Positions 47,404-58,274 of a stretch of 64,000 nucleotides of DNA are shown in pieces. The position numbers and the translations under genes were made by a program. The notes under the pieces were generated by a model. It was not told the DNA's origin and made no database searches. It saw only the letters and a list, made by a program, of their open reading frames with translations. Origin of the DNA: Alphaproteobacteria bacterium (GTDB taxonomy: Bacteria; Pseudomonadota; Alphaproteobacteria; Micropepsales; Micropepsaceae); the NCBI GenBank assembly GCA_021325375.1, contig JAJPHG010000013.1, forward strand, positions 1 through 64,000, in the 5' to 3' direction. Each line of letters opens with the position of its first letter. Positions within the stretch are counted from its first letter, which is position 1.

Positions 47404-48588
47404 ATGGAAGCTTCAGACATCGTCATCCTTTCCGGCGCGCGCACCCCGATGGGGTCTTTCCAGGGCGAGCTGGCGTCGCTGACCGCGCCGCAGCTGGGCG
47501 CAGGCGCGATCGCCGCGGCCGTGGCCCGCGCCGGCCTCAAGCCCGCCGACATCGGCGAGACGCTGATGGGCAACGTTCTGCCGGCGGGCGTCGGCCAGGC
47601 GCCGGCGCGCCAGGCGTCGCGGATGGCGAGCCTGCCCGACAACGTCCCATGCACGACGATCTCCAAAGTCTGCGGCTCCGGAATGAAGGCGATCATGATC
47701 GGCGCCGACCAGGTAGCGCTCGGCCGCGCCGACATCGTGGTCGCGGGCGGCATGGAGTCGATGACGAACTCGCCCTACCTGCTGCCCAAGGCGCGGGGCG
47801 GCTATCGCCTCGGCCATGGCGAGATCAAGGACCACATGTTCCTCGACGGCCTCGAGGACGCCTATGAGCACCGGCTGATGGGCACCTACGCCGAAGAGGC
47901 GGCGCGGCACTATCAGTTCACGCGCGAGCAGCAGGATGCCTATGCCACGCAGTCGCTGATGCGCGCCAAGCTCGCCCAGGGCAACGGCGCGTTCAAAGGC
48001 GAGATCGTCGGCGTGCGCATCGGCACCAAGGGCGGCGAGACTGAAGTGATGCAGGACGAGACCGCGCGCAAGGCGGACCCTGCGAAGATCCCCACCCTCA
48101 AGCCCGCCTTCGCCAAGGACGGCACGGTGACGGCGGCGAACTCGTCGTCGATCTCCGACGGTGCCGCGGCGCTGGTCGTCACGCGCGGCGACATCGCCCA
48201 GGCGCGCGGCCTCAAGCCCGTCGCGCGCATCGTGGCGCAGGCGAGCCACGCGGCCGAGCCCAAATGGTTCACCACCGCGCCGGTCGGCGCGATCGAGAAG
48301 GTGCTCAAGCTCGCGGGCTGGAAGAAGGACGAGGTCGACCTGTTCGAGATCAACGAGGCGTTCGCCTGCGTCGCGATGATCGCGATGCGCGACCTCGGCC
48401 TCGACCACGCGAAGGTCAACGTCAACGGCGGCGCCTGCGCGCTCGGCCATCCCATCGGCGCGAGCGGCGCACGGATCGTGGTGACGCTGCTCAACGCGCT
48501 CAAGACGCGCGGCCTGAAGCGCGGCGTGGCGTCGCTGTGCATCGGCGGCGGCGAAGCGACGGCCCTGGCGGTGGAACTTATCGGGTGA
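47404..48588 (+). CDS. Acetyl-CoA acetyltransferase (thiolase)
   Basis: 394 residues, the standard size of a type II thiolase. The acyl-accepting cysteine C90 sits in SKVCGSGMKA, and the C-terminal motifs NEAFACVAMIAMRDL and GGACALGHPIGASGAR carry the catalytic His and Cys. It can condense two acetyl-CoA or cleave acetoacetyl-CoA; in this context it may finish leucine or fatty acid breakdown or start polyhydroxybutyrate synthesis. No phaB gene is adjacent. The start MEASDIVILSGARTPMGSFQ is typical. Confidence 0.93.
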   Translation: MEASDIVILSGARTPMGSFQGELASLTAPQLGAGAIAAAVARAGLKPADIGETLMGNVLPAGVGQAPARQASRMASLPDNVPCTTISKVCGSGMKAIMIGADQVALGRADIVVAGGMESMTNSPYLLPKARGGYRLGHGEIKDHMFLDGLEDAYEHRLMGTYAEEAARHYQFTREQQDAYATQSLMRAKLAQGNGAFKGEIVGVRIGTKGGETEVMQDETARKADPAKIPTLKPAFAKDGTVTAANSSSISDGAAALVVTRGDIAQARGLKPVARIVAQASHAAEPKWFTTAPVGAIEKVLKLAGWKKDEVDLFEINEAFACVAMIAMRDLGLDHAKVNVNGGACALGHPIGASGARIVVTLLNALKTRGLKRGVASLCIGGGEATALAVELIG

Positions 48589-48699
48589 AGATCATATAGA
48601 GTCGCGTTTAAAGTAATAATTTCAACTAGAGTTAGATTATCCGATCATATACAATCGGTGTTCCGGTTGTTGTGAACTTTAACGAAAGGAGATTAGGCG

Positions 48700-48891
48700 A
48701 TGGCAACTACTCATAGATCAAAGCACAAAAGTGGCGGCAGATGGACAGAAAGCACGACCACGAAATTCAAAGACGGTTCGTCTAAGACGGTGCGGAAAGA
48801 CATCACTGATCGCAATCTCCTCGGTGGCGACAAGTGGAAGAGCACCACGCGGACCAATAAATACGGCAATTCCACCACGAAGTATCGCTAA
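48700..48891 (+). CDS. Small basic protein of unknown function
   Basis: 63 residues, MATTHRSKHKSGGRWTESTT, with alternating Lys, Thr, Ser and Gly and an ending YGNSTTKYR. GAAAGGAG lies 8 bases before the ATG, which supports the start. There are no hydrophobic segments. The region is clearly lower in GC than the chromosome, suggesting transfer. A TACAAT box at 48650-48655 could be a promoter -10. It precedes another small repeat-protein gene of similar composition. Confidence 0.55.
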   Translation: MATTHRSKHKSGGRWTESTTTKFKDGSSKTVRKDITDRNLLGGDKWKSTTRTNKYGNSTTKYR

Positions 48892-49056
48892 CCATTCTGA
48901 GGTGGGCGATTGCCGAGTGGGGATGGATGGGACGCGACTTCGCGGCGCGCCTCAGCATAACATGCTTCCGCAGTGGGCACGTCATCCTGAGACGCGAGCT
49001 AAGCGAGCCTCGAAGGGCGACGTGCCGTTTGCTTCTGAACGAAGGGGGCGAGCGTC

Positions 49057-49340
49057 ATGAGCACAAGGATCTGGTCATCCCTTGCAACAAATATTTAGGC
49101 GAGGTTCAATCTGACGGTCGTGTGTGGTCGAATATCAACAACAAGTATACGGGCGAGATCCAGTCTGGAGGGCGAGTCTGGTCCTCCGTCTCCAACAAAT
49201 ATGTCGGTGAAGTTCAATCGAGCGGCAGGGTCTGGTCTAATCTTGGCAACAAGTACATAGGCGAAATCCAGTCGGACGGACGCATCTGGTCCACGTCATC
49301 CGATAAATATTTTGGAGAAACGCAGCCCGCCACATCGTGA
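49057..49340 (+). pseudogene. Small 18-residue-repeat protein, frameshifted in the first repeat
   Basis: ATG 49057 is preceded by AAGGGGG and reads MSTRIWSSLATNI before TAG. In the +1 frame from about 49083 the sequence continues NKYLGEVQSDGRVWSN with four more repeats to TGA 49340. The repeat unit is about GRVWSNxxNKYxGEIQSD, five copies, 54 bases each. In repeat 4 the matching bases are CTTGGCAACAA; here they are CTTGCAACAA, so one G is missing. Restoring it joins both parts in one frame. The unit resembles small beta-flower-like repeats, which is tentative. Recent loss, programmed shift or sequencing error are all possible. Confidence 0.65.
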
Positions 49341-49469
49341 ACACGGCGGAGCGGCTTTGTTGTTGCTTTTCTGAAATGACCGCTCGCAAAATTTTCCGCC
49401 TACGCTCCCTGAAGCGACGATGTAGTAGTTAGCTTGGCCGTCATCCCGGGCCGGTATAATGCCGGCCGA

Positions 49470-50357
49470 TCACGCTGCGAAATAGCCGGGCTGGCCGATG
49501 TCGGCGAGGAGGCCGATCTCACGGGGCTTCCAGCCCAGCCATTGTTGCGTCAGCGCGCTCGACGCGGGCGCGTCGATCATGGCGAACATCGCGAGCCAGC
49601 CGAAATGGTCTGGCGCCTCTTCCGGCGTTATCGAGACCACCGGCACATTCAGTTGGCGGCCCAGCACCTGCGCGATGTCACGCATCGGCACGCCTTCGTC
49701 GGCGATTGCGTGATAAGCCGCGCCCGCGAGGCCTTTTTCCAGCGCGAGCCTGTAAAGACGCGCGACATCCAGCCGGTGCCCCGCCGCCCAGCGATTGCCG
49801 CCGTCACCGATATAGGCGGACACGCCTTTCTCGCGCGCGATGTTCAGCGCAAATTCGAGCAGGCCGCATTTGCCTTCGCCGCCATGCACCTGGGGCAGAC
49901 GCACCGCCATTGCGCGCACGCCGCGCCCTGTAAACGCGAACGCCGCCGCTTCGGAGACGCGGGGCACGCCGTCGGCGTGGGCGGGATCCTCTTCCGTCGA
50001 AAGGCGCCCCGGCGTCAGCAGCGCCACGCCGGAGGTAACGATGAATGGCTTGTCCGTGCCCTCCAGCACGCTTCCCATCGCCTCGATGGCGCGCTTGTCG
50101 ATCTGACCGTTCTCCGCAAATCTCGAGAAATCGTGGATGAAGCCCAGATGGATCACGCCGTCCGCCGCCGCGGCACCTTGCTTCAGGCTGTCGAGGTCCT
50201 CGAGCGAACCCGGATGGACGTCCGCGCCCATCGCGGCGAGCGTGCTCGCGTTCGCTTCCGAGCGCGAAAGCCCGGTCACCTTATGACCGGCCCTGATAAG
50301 CTCCGGCACGGTGGCCCGGCCGATGAATCCGGTGGCGCCGGTGACGAAAACGCGCAT
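49470..50357 (-). CDS. NAD(P)-dependent epimerase/dehydratase-like protein
   Basis: 295 residues from ATG 50357, giving MRVFVTGATGFIGRATVPEL with the Rossmann loop TGATGFIG at residues 6-13. A longer upstream frame exists but lacks the family start. Extended short-chain dehydrogenase relatives act on nucleotide sugars or serve as reductases; the usual YxxxK is not obvious here, so activity is uncertain. Divergent from the padR gene with only 69 bases between, so PadR may control it. Confidence 0.85.
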   Translation of the reverse strand: MRVFVTGATGFIGRATVPELIRAGHKVTGLSRSEANASTLAAMGADVHPGSLEDLDSLKQGAAAADGVIHLGFIHDFSRFAENGQIDKRAIEAMGSVLEGTDKPFIVTSGVALLTPGRLSTEEDPAHADGVPRVSEAAAFAFTGRGVRAMAVRLPQVHGGEGKCGLLEFALNIAREKGVSAYIGDGGNRWAAGHRLDVARLYRLALEKGLAGAAYHAIADEGVPMRDIAQVLGRQLNVPVVSITPEEAPDHFGWLAMFAMIDAPASSALTQQWLGWKPREIGLLADIGQPGYFAA

Positions 50358-50401
50358 AGTTCGAGATCCTTGCGTCCTGCAAGAACACTCTAGCCTGATT
50401 A

Positions 50402-50413
50402 CTCTCGCGAGAG
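50402..50413. promoter_or_regulatory. Palindrome between divergent reductase and padR
   Basis: CTCTCGCGAGAG is a perfect 12-base palindrome located 14 bases before the padR start. A second, CTTGC-GTCCT-GCAAG, spans 50369-50383. Either could bind the PadR product and act on both genes. The classical ATGT-N8-ACAT PadR motif is absent. Confidence 0.5.
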
Positions 50414-50426
50414 CAATGGATCCGAA

Positions 50427-50987
50427 ATGTCCTCGATCCGCCTGTTCATCCTGTCTTCTTTCGCCGATTTCGGCCCGATGCACGGCCATCTGCTGCGCTC
50501 CATCGCCGAACGCATGCAGGTGCCGCTGTGGACGGACATCTCCGTCGGCGCCGTCTATGGCGCGATGAAGCGGCTCGCGTCCGAGGAGCTGCTCGAGGAA
50601 CAGGGCCGCGAGCGCGAGGGCAACCGCCCGACGCGCCAGATCTATGAGATCACCGAGGAAGGCCGCCGCGTGCTGGCCCGGCTTCGGCGCGAGGGCCTGA
50701 GCGAAGTGTGGTTCAAGCCCGATCCCTTCGATCTAGCGCTGACGCGCATGGATGCGAAGACCCAGAAGATGTTTCCGGCGATCGTTGCCGCGCGGCTGGA
50801 GGCGGTGCGTGCCATGCTGGCGGAGCGCAAGCGCAAGAACGCCGAATATCGCGCGCATGTCGGTCCGGCGAAGCTGTGGGCGCTGCGTCACGGCGAATAC
50901 CGGCTCGAAGCGGAGGTTTCCTATCTAAGCGATCTTCTGAAGGCCGCGCCCGGCATCGCCGCCGAAAAGCGTGGCGGGGCGAAGTAG
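50427..50987 (+). CDS. PadR-family transcriptional regulator
   Basis: 186 residues. The winged-helix start MSSIRLFILSSFADFGPMHGHLLRSIAERM and the segment GAVYGAMKRLASEELLEEQGREREGNRPTRQIYEITEEGRR are characteristic. PadR proteins repress genes for phenolic-acid or multidrug response and are often divergent from the target, here the reductase gene. The C-terminal half is a helical dimerisation region. The effector is unknown. Confidence 0.9.
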   Translation: MSSIRLFILSSFADFGPMHGHLLRSIAERMQVPLWTDISVGAVYGAMKRLASEELLEEQGREREGNRPTRQIYEITEEGRRVLARLRREGLSEVWFKPDPFDLALTRMDAKTQKMFPAIVAARLEAVRAMLAERKRKNAEYRAHVGPAKLWALRHGEYRLEAEVSYLSDLLKAAPGIAAEKRGGAK

Positions 50988-51026
50988 GCTGGATGTGCGG
51001 GACATGATTTGGCAGAGTGCTCCGCG

Positions 51027-51782
51027 ATGATCGCGCTCAAGTTCCTCTGGTCTGCGATGCTGCTCGGCATAGGCGCCGTGCAGGTGACGCCCGAAGTTGC
51101 CCCCGATCCGAAAGCGGCGGAGAATGCAGCAACCAACCGGGAAGCGTGGCAAGCCAGTCTTCGTAACGAAGATGCCGCCCTGAAGCTTCTGCGCTCGGCG
51201 TTCAAACAGACCGGAACGGGCGGCCGTGTGTACTACAGCGCGGATAAATGCCGGGGCGGGACCGACGTCATTCCGTTTCCGGTGCTGCGCGTGCATTTGC
51301 CCGACTCGAAATACGCCGGTCTTTCGACCGTGCAGCAGATGTTCGCGGACGATCCGCGGGTCGCGGTGAGCCAGGGCCCGAGCGGCCTCATCGATATCAG
51401 GATCGGAGAGGTGCCCGACGCGTTCCTTCGTACGCGGATCGCACGCATCGAATTCGACCCGGACGAGCGTTTCAGCGAGGAGCTGGCACTGGGCCCGATC
51501 ATGCAGGCGAAAGCGGTCGTGGCGGTCGCGCATAAACTGAACCTCGGCCAACCGATACGGTACGAGAGCATCCTCTCCTCCGGGCCGATGCCGGGCCTTC
51601 CGCATCTTCCGCGCGCGTTGAAAGACATCACGCTCGACGAGGCGTTGGATCAGGTGGCCAAGACTTTCAGCGGAATTGTCGTCTTCGGGTATTGCGCCGA
51701 TAAACGCCTTTACGAGGTCGACTTCACCGGCGGTTATAACTATGACGACGGCCAGCCAACTATCTGGGGCCAGTCGAAATAA
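51027..51782 (+). CDS. Secreted hypothetical protein
   Basis: 251 residues from ATG 51027 ([20 protein letters not shown]), an apparent signal peptide; a TTG at 51009 is an alternative. The body has an [27 protein letters not shown] opening and an STN/secretin-like two-part beta-alpha pattern ([41 protein letters not shown] and [23 protein letters not shown]). That resemblance is weak. It ends two bases before mccB but is unlikely to be related to it. Confidence 0.65.
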   Translation: MIALKFLWSAMLLGIGAVQVTPEVAPDPKAAENAATNREAWQASLRNEDAALKLLRSAFKQTGTGGRVYYSADKCRGGTDVIPFPVLRVHLPDSKYAGLSTVQQMFADDPRVAVSQGPSGLIDIRIGEVPDAFLRTRIARIEFDPDERFSEELALGPIMQAKAVVAVAHKLNLGQPIRYESILSSGPMPGLPHLPRALKDITLDEALDQVAKTFSGIVVFGYCADKRLYEVDFTGGYNYDDGQPTIWGQSK

Positions 51783-51783
51783 G

Positions 51784-53376
<1,593 letters not shown>

Positions 53377-53407
53377 TCGTGGCTCAGCTATTTCCAAGGG
53401 AAGTGTC

Positions 53408-53932
53408 GTGACCCTTTCCGATCTTGCCAATATCGGCAGTTTCGTCAGCGGCATTGCCGTGGTGGTCTCGTTGATCTATCTCGCCTTGCAGGTTCGGCAT
53501 GCGCAAAGAACGCAGCGCGCACTGATGCACCAGGCGCGCACGGAGCGCGTGATCAACGCCGCGCTTACGTCGATGCAGACCGAGATCGCCGATACCGTGA
53601 CGAAGATCGTCAACAGCAATGAACTTTCATCGCGGGAAATGTTGCAGACCTACTACTATATGCGGATACAGGTTGCCGTGGTCGAAGATGCGCTATGGCA
53701 ATACGATGCCGGATTTCTCGATCAGGAATCGCTCGATACGGCGGTTCTGAACCTGCAACGCGTGATGCTGTTTCCAGCCGTCAGAGCCGCGTGGTTGATG
53801 CTTCGGCCGCAACTCGCGCCTGTCGTGCGTGATCGCCTCGACAAGCTCGTCGCCGGATCTCTGACGGCCGAGCCATGGGATTGGGATGCGGACTACAAGA
53901 AGGCGCACGCTCAGGCGAAGGTGAGTTCATGA
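53408..53932 (+). CDS. Single-helix membrane protein of unknown function
   Basis: 174 residues from GTG 53408, with AAGGGA well placed upstream. VTLSDLANIGSFVSGIAVVVSLIYLALQVRHAQRTQRALMHQARTER shows one N-terminal membrane helix (about 10-30) followed by a soluble helical domain, a layout repeatedly seen in uncharacterised alphaproteobacterial proteins. The codon use is less GC-biased than mccB. It lies between mccB and the ghost of the mccB 3' end. Confidence 0.72.
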   Translation: MTLSDLANIGSFVSGIAVVVSLIYLALQVRHAQRTQRALMHQARTERVINAALTSMQTEIADTVTKIVNSNELSSREMLQTYYYMRIQVAVVEDALWQYDAGFLDQESLDTAVLNLQRVMLFPAVRAAWLMLRPQLAPVVRDRLDKLVAGSLTAEPWDWDADYKKAHAQAKVSS

Positions 53933-53952
53933 TCTCCGGCGGCGCCGTCGGT

Positions 53953-53982
53953 GATATGAAGTTCGGCGTGTTCCGGATGTAA
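53953..53982 (+). pseudogene. Ghost copy of the mccB 3' end
   Basis: The bases encode DMKFGVFRM and a TAA stop. mccB ends ETKFGVFRM and TGA (53347-53376). From the lysine codon on, only one synonymous change (AGG against CGG) and the stop differ. Upstream the similarity fades quickly. TAAGGAG here also forms the ribosome binding site of the next gene. Confidence 0.65.
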
Positions 53983-53993
53983 GGAGCCCTACG

Positions 53994-55349
53994 ATGCGCA
54001 GCTTTCTATTGGCAGCGACGCTGGCGCTGCTTCCGCTTGCCGCGCAATCCGCGCCGCTGTCACCGGAGCAGAAAGCCGCGATCGACGACAGCGTGCAGGA
54101 ATGGATGGCTCGGACGGGCGCGCCGTCGGTCTCTATCGCGGTCGTCAGCGGAAGCGAGATCGCCTATGCGAAGGCCTATGGCTTTTCCCGGCTTCCCGAC
54201 CGGCGCGCCACGACGGATACGCGCTATGAGATCGGCAGCGTCCTCAAGCAGTTCATCGCCGCCGCGGTGCTGAGGCTCCAGGAGGACGGCAAGCTCACCC
54301 TGGACGACAAAGTGTCGAAGTATTTCCCCGAGTTCACGCGCGCCGGCGACATCACCATACGCGAGCTGTTGAGTCATACCTCCGGCTATCCCGACGACAC
54401 GCCGCAGGACTTCTTCACGCCCGCGATGGCGAAGCCCCACGATGTGCGCGAATGGGCGATGAAACCGCTGACGTTCGAGCCGGGCACCGACGACCAGTAC
54501 TCGAGCACCGGCTTCAAGATCGCGACCAAGATCGTCGAGAAGGTGTCGGGTATGCCGATGATGGCGTTCCTGCAGTCTCGCATCTTTGGCCCGCTCAAGA
54601 TGACTCCCGTGGACGAGCCCAGTGCGGCACCCCTGCCGGAAGGCGATGCGGAAGGATATCTGCGCTATGCCGAAGGGCCGATACGAAAGGCCCCGCAGAT
54701 GGGGCCCGGCTGGCTCTATACGTCGGGCGCGGTTGCGATGAGCGCGAGCGATCTCGCGCGCTGGGATATCAGCCTGATGGACCGTTCGCTGCTCAAGCCG
54801 GCATCCTACGACGCGCTCTACACATCGACAAAATTGAAGAACGGCGCCGACACGGGCTACAGCCTGGGACTTGCCGTGTGGGAGAACCATGGCCGCCTCG
54901 GCATGGCGCATGACGGCGGGATGCCGGGGGAAAACTCGGAAAACAGACTGTGGCCGTCGGAGAAGACCGCTATTGCCGTGCTGACCAACAACTCATGGGC
55001 TAAGGCGAGCGAGGTCACGAACAGGATCGCCAATGTGGTCCTGCCGCCCATCGCCATCGAGGCCAAGGCACGTGCCGTCTTCAGCGCCTTTCAAAAGGGC
55101 GCGATCGATCGCACGATGTTCACCGACAATGCCAATGCCTTCCTGACACCCGCGGTTCTCGCGGACCAGAAGGCCGGGCTGGCGAAGCTCGGGCCGGTGC
55201 GGACGTTCTCGTTCGAAGGGGAATACGACCGCGGCGGGTTTCACGTGCTGAACTGGGGGATCGTCACGTCCAAGGCAACGCTCAAGGTCACCGAGTTTCG
55301 CGACTCCGGCGGAAAGATCGAGCAGTTCGTCATCATCAAGGCGGAGTAG
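53994..55349 (+). CDS. Serine hydrolase of the beta-lactamase/penicillin-binding fold
   Basis: 451 residues with a signal peptide (LLAATLALLPLAAQSAP). The nucleophile motif SVLK is in EIGSVLKQFIAAAVLRL (about residues 81-84) and the second motif Tyr is in DQYSSTGFKIATK. A third HxG-like element is HDGGMPGEN. The C-terminal 110 residues form an added beta domain. Class C-like family members include esterases and peptidases, and resistance should not be inferred. Its TAG abuts the stop of the convergent M48 gene. Confidence 0.88.
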   Translation: MRSFLLAATLALLPLAAQSAPLSPEQKAAIDDSVQEWMARTGAPSVSIAVVSGSEIAYAKAYGFSRLPDRRATTDTRYEIGSVLKQFIAAAVLRLQEDGKLTLDDKVSKYFPEFTRAGDITIRELLSHTSGYPDDTPQDFFTPAMAKPHDVREWAMKPLTFEPGTDDQYSSTGFKIATKIVEKVSGMPMMAFLQSRIFGPLKMTPVDEPSAAPLPEGDAEGYLRYAEGPIRKAPQMGPGWLYTSGAVAMSASDLARWDISLMDRSLLKPASYDALYTSTKLKNGADTGYSLGLAVWENHGRLGMAHDGGMPGENSENRLWPSEKTAIAVLTNNSWAKASEVTNRIANVVLPPIAIEAKARAVFSAFQKGAIDRTMFTDNANAFLTPAVLADQKAGLAKLGPVRTFSFEGEYDRGGFHVLNWGIVTSKATLKVTEFRDSGGKIEQFVIIKAE

Positions 55350-56411
55350 TCAGCCCCACGGACCATGCTGATGCGGGGCATCGACAGTTGGCGCGGCCCC
55401 ATCCGTCGCTAATTTATCCGGCACATGCCCGCCAAGCTGTTCCAGCACGGCGATGCGTTTGGCGATCGGCGGGTGGGTGTCGAAGAGTTGGGCCAGCGCG
55501 GAACTTGAGGGCGGTGCTTCGATGAACATCTGGCGGACTTCGCTCGACACATGGGGCACGTCGGGGTTCTGTGAGATCTTCATCAGGGCGGAGATCAGCG
55601 CGTCGGGGTTCTTGGTCAGGTCCACCGAGCCGGCATCCGCTTGGTATTCGCGCCGCCGCGAGATCGCGAAGCGCAGGACCAGCGCCAGCCCGTAGCCGAT
55701 GGCGGATGCGACGGCCGCGACCAGGAGGAAGATCATCACGCCGCCGCCGTCCTTGCCGCGCCGGCGCGTGAAGGCCGCGACGCGGATGCTGCGCCACAGG
55801 AGCTGCGTCAGGAACGAGACCATGCCGACGAAGACGATGGTGACGATCAAAAGCCGCGTGTCGCGCTCCATGATGTGGGTGAGCTCATGGGCGAGCACGG
55901 CTTCGAGCTCGTCGCGGTTCAGCACGGCCAGGAGCCCGCTCGTCACCGTGATCGCATAGCTGCGCTCGTCGATGCCGCTGGCATAGGCGTTCATCGCGTC
56001 GGTCTCGACGATGTAGAGCCTGGGCACTTTGAGGCCGCGGCTGATGCAGAGGTTTTCGACGAGATTGTAGAGCTCCGGCTGCTCCTGGCGCGTCACGGCC
56101 TGCGCGCCGGTGGCGCTGTGGATGATCGCATCGTTGAAGAAATACCCGATCAGCACCCATACCGCGGCGATGCCGAGCACGATCGGCCAATAGGCATAGA
56201 CCGCCGACAGCGCGAGGTCGGCCGCGCTGCCCGTGCCCAGCACGGGGTCGAGGTCGAGCGTGTAGAACATCTCGCGCGGCCCGGCGAACATGCCGCCGAA
56301 GAAGAATATCCCGCCCATGAGCGCGAGCAGCAGGAACGGAAACGCGAGCAGCAGGACCGTGGACTTGATGTTGTTGTCCTGCCGGTAGGTCGTGAGGCCG
56401 AGCAGCGCCAC
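55350..56411 (-). CDS. M48-family membrane metalloprotease (HtpX-like)
   Basis: 353 residues with a GTG start at 56411. The zinc site VLAHELTHIMERDT (HEXXH) lies at about residues 175-188, and the third ligand Glu is in REYQADAGSVDL. Two N-terminal and two central membrane helices are visible (IKSTVLLLAFPFLLLALMGGIFFF; LVAAVASAIGYGLALVL). Such enzymes degrade damaged membrane proteins. LemA is directly upstream with a three-base gap, a pairing common in bacteria. Confidence 0.9.
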   Translation of the reverse strand: MALLGLTTYRQDNNIKSTVLLLAFPFLLLALMGGIFFFGGMFAGPREMFYTLDLDPVLGTGSAADLALSAVYAYWPIVLGIAAVWVLIGYFFNDAIIHSATGAQAVTRQEQPELYNLVENLCISRGLKVPRLYIVETDAMNAYASGIDERSYAITVTSGLLAVLNRDELEAVLAHELTHIMERDTRLLIVTIVFVGMVSFLTQLLWRSIRVAAFTRRRGKDGGGVMIFLLVAAVASAIGYGLALVLRFAISRRREYQADAGSVDLTKNPDALISALMKISQNPDVPHVSSEVRQMFIEAPPSSSALAQLFDTHPPIAKRIAVLEQLGGHVPDKLATDGAAPTVDAPHQHGPWG

Positions 56412-56414
56412 GGA

Positions 56415-56978
56415 TCAGGCGCCGAAGTTCACTTTGGGTGCGTTCCTGGTCTCGGCGCGCTCGTCCGTGGTCAGCTCGAACATCTCCGCCGGCGTGAAGC
56501 CGAACGGCCCCGCGATCAGCACCGCCGGGAATTGCTGGATGGCCGAATTGTATTCCGCGACCGCGTTGTTGAGGAACCGGCGCGCGGCGGCGATCTTGTT
56601 CTCGAGATCGCCGAGCTCGTCCTGCAGCTTGAGGAAGTTTTGGTTGGCCTTGAGCTCGGGATAGTTCTCCGCCACCGCCAGCAGGTTGCCCAGCGCGCCG
56701 GACAGCGCGCCCTCGGCCGCGCTCTTCTCCGCAACGCCGGTCGCGTGCATCGCCGTGGCGCGGGCCTGCGTCACCTGCGTGAAGACGGTGCTTTCGTGCG
56801 CGGCATAGCCCTTGACGGTCTCCACCAGGTTCGGGACCAGGTCCTGACGCTGCTTGAGCTGCACGTCGATGTCGGCGAAGGCGCGCTTCCATGCCTGGCG
56901 CAGCGTCACGAGCCGGTTGTAGGCGAAGATCGCCAACAGCAGGACGATGACGACAAGGCCGATCAGCAAAAAGATCAT
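56415..56978 (-). CDS. LemA-family protein
   Basis: 187 residues. One N-terminal membrane helix (MIFLLIGLVVIVLLLAIFAYNRLV) is followed by a helical bundle with AWKRAFADIDVQLKQRQDLVPNLVETVKGY, the family signature, and RRFLNNAVAEYNSAIQQFPAVLIAGPFGF near the end. LemA proteins are topologically anchored helical bundles of unclear role, often next to M48 proteases as here. Confidence 0.93.
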   Translation of the reverse strand: MIFLLIGLVVIVLLLAIFAYNRLVTLRQAWKRAFADIDVQLKQRQDLVPNLVETVKGYAAHESTVFTQVTQARATAMHATGVAEKSAAEGALSGALGNLLAVAENYPELKANQNFLKLQDELGDLENKIAAARRFLNNAVAEYNSAIQQFPAVLIAGPFGFTPAEMFELTTDERAETRNAPKVNFGA

Positions 56979-57032
56979 GCGGTGACTGGCTCCTCTTCGG
57001 GCGGGACGCGGGATAGACTATACGATGCCCGA

Positions 57033-57416
57033 TCAGCGTCCAGGCCCGGCCACGCGGCCGCCCAGCAGCGTGCAGGGCAGGGCGCTGACGGTGAGCGCGA
57101 CCGGATACCAGTGCGTGCCCAGATGCCACATAAGGATCGCGCCGGCGAGGGCGAAAGCGGTGCCGATGGCGCCCAGGATCAGCGCGTGCAGCATCGCGCG
57201 CGCGGGCGCCAAACGCGCGGTGATGTACCCGGCCAGCACCGCGTAGACGCAACGATAGAACGTCGCCACAACGAGCATCTCGGTCGAGAACGCATTGTAT
57301 CGGTCGAGCGGCGGGAAGTAGTGCAGGCCCACCATCGCCTGATCCGAGACCATCGACAGGACGACGACCGCCATCAATCCCGCCGCGATCGCCGGAACGC
57401 TTCGCACGATGCTCAT
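57033..57416 (-). CDS. Four-helix membrane protein of unknown function
   Basis: 127 residues from ATG 57416, preceded by GAGGGGGA at good spacing. ATG 57449, overlapping the upstream stop, would add 11 residues but has its AGGAG directly abutting the codon. MSIVRSVPAIAAGLMAVVVLSMVSDQAMVGL and later hydrophobic runs predict four helices. No family recognised. Probably in an operon with the DUF4386-like gene. Confidence 0.7.
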   Translation of the reverse strand: MSIVRSVPAIAAGLMAVVVLSMVSDQAMVGLHYFPPLDRYNAFSTEMLVVATFYRCVYAVLAGYITARLAPARAMLHALILGAIGTAFALAGAILMWHLGTHWYPVALTVSALPCTLLGGRVAGPGR

Positions 57417-57445
57417 GCCGTCCCCCTCGCGGGGGAGCGTAGCCG

Positions 57446-58099
57446 TCATCTCCTGAGCAGCACAATCCCGGCGACGATGGCCCACAGCGACGTCGCGGCG
57501 ATGGCGCCCATCAGGACGAAGGGGTTCATCGCGCCGGCCGTCGCGGCGAGGCCAGCGAACGCGGCGCCGCCGAGGACGAGGCCCAGCACGCCCGCGACGC
57601 GCGAGATGCCGCTCGCGGTCAGCGCCCAGCCCCACGACGCGATCGCGGTGGACTGGAAGGCCAGCCCGATGGGCATCAGCAATCCGATCAGCGTGCCGAC
57701 GAGGCGGAAAAGGCTCTTGGCGAAATCGATCTTGTCGGGCTCGCCCAGATAGCGCGCCGCCAGCGCCGGCGTGACCAGGCCGTCCAGCACCATCGACGCC
57801 GAGAGGAACGCCGCGCCGAACGCGAAGAACACCAGCCCCGCGACCGCGGCGATGCGCGTCCACCCGATCCGCGCCGACAGTGCCGTAAAGCATACCGTCT
57901 GCAGCGCCAGCACGACGATGAAGCCGCCATGCACGATGGTATCCGTGGTCCGGCCGGCGGCTTCGTTGCGCAGGACGTCGGCGAACGTCTTCGCCGCGTC
58001 ATCGGGATGGATCGCGAGCAGCGTGACGGCGGCGATGCCGGTCGCGATGGCGAGAAGGCCGGCGCCGCGTCCGGGTGCTGCGTCTGTGCCGATGGTCAT
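57446..58099 (-). CDS. DUF4386-like membrane protein
   Basis: 217 residues, about six membrane helices. MTIGTDAAPGRGAGLLAIATGIAAVTLLAIHP is typical of the DUF4386-type group, and ARYLGEPDKIDFAKSLFRLVGTLIGLLMPIGLAFQSTAIASWGWAL follows. Function unknown. It is divergent from a TetR-family regulator, which may control it, with 175 bases between. Confidence 0.72.
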   Translation of the reverse strand: MTIGTDAAPGRGAGLLAIATGIAAVTLLAIHPDDAAKTFADVLRNEAAGRTTDTIVHGGFIVVLALQTVCFTALSARIGWTRIAAVAGLVFFAFGAAFLSASMVLDGLVTPALAARYLGEPDKIDFAKSLFRLVGTLIGLLMPIGLAFQSTAIASWGWALTASGISRVAGVLGLVLGGAAFAGLAATAGAMNPFVLMGAIAATSLWAIVAGIVLLRR

Positions 58100-58274
58100 C
58101 GAATCCGCTCCTGGACAACATGCCGCTTCTATCCAGTTCCGGACTCGCGTTGCCGGGCTTGGGGCGCTTCCCGTCCGTTTTTGGACACTCGCCGCGAAAT
58201 GTCCCGGACGGGGTTGGCGCAGGCGCCACGAACGCGCATGTTCGGCGACGTGCTTTCAGGAGAGCGTGAGCATC

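Noticed and set aside
48892..49056. Upstream extension of the repeat-protein frame to 48927
   Set aside because: The stretch contains a dispersed repeat-like sequence (CATCCTGAGACGCGAG) and no binding site; ATG 49057 has a strong one.
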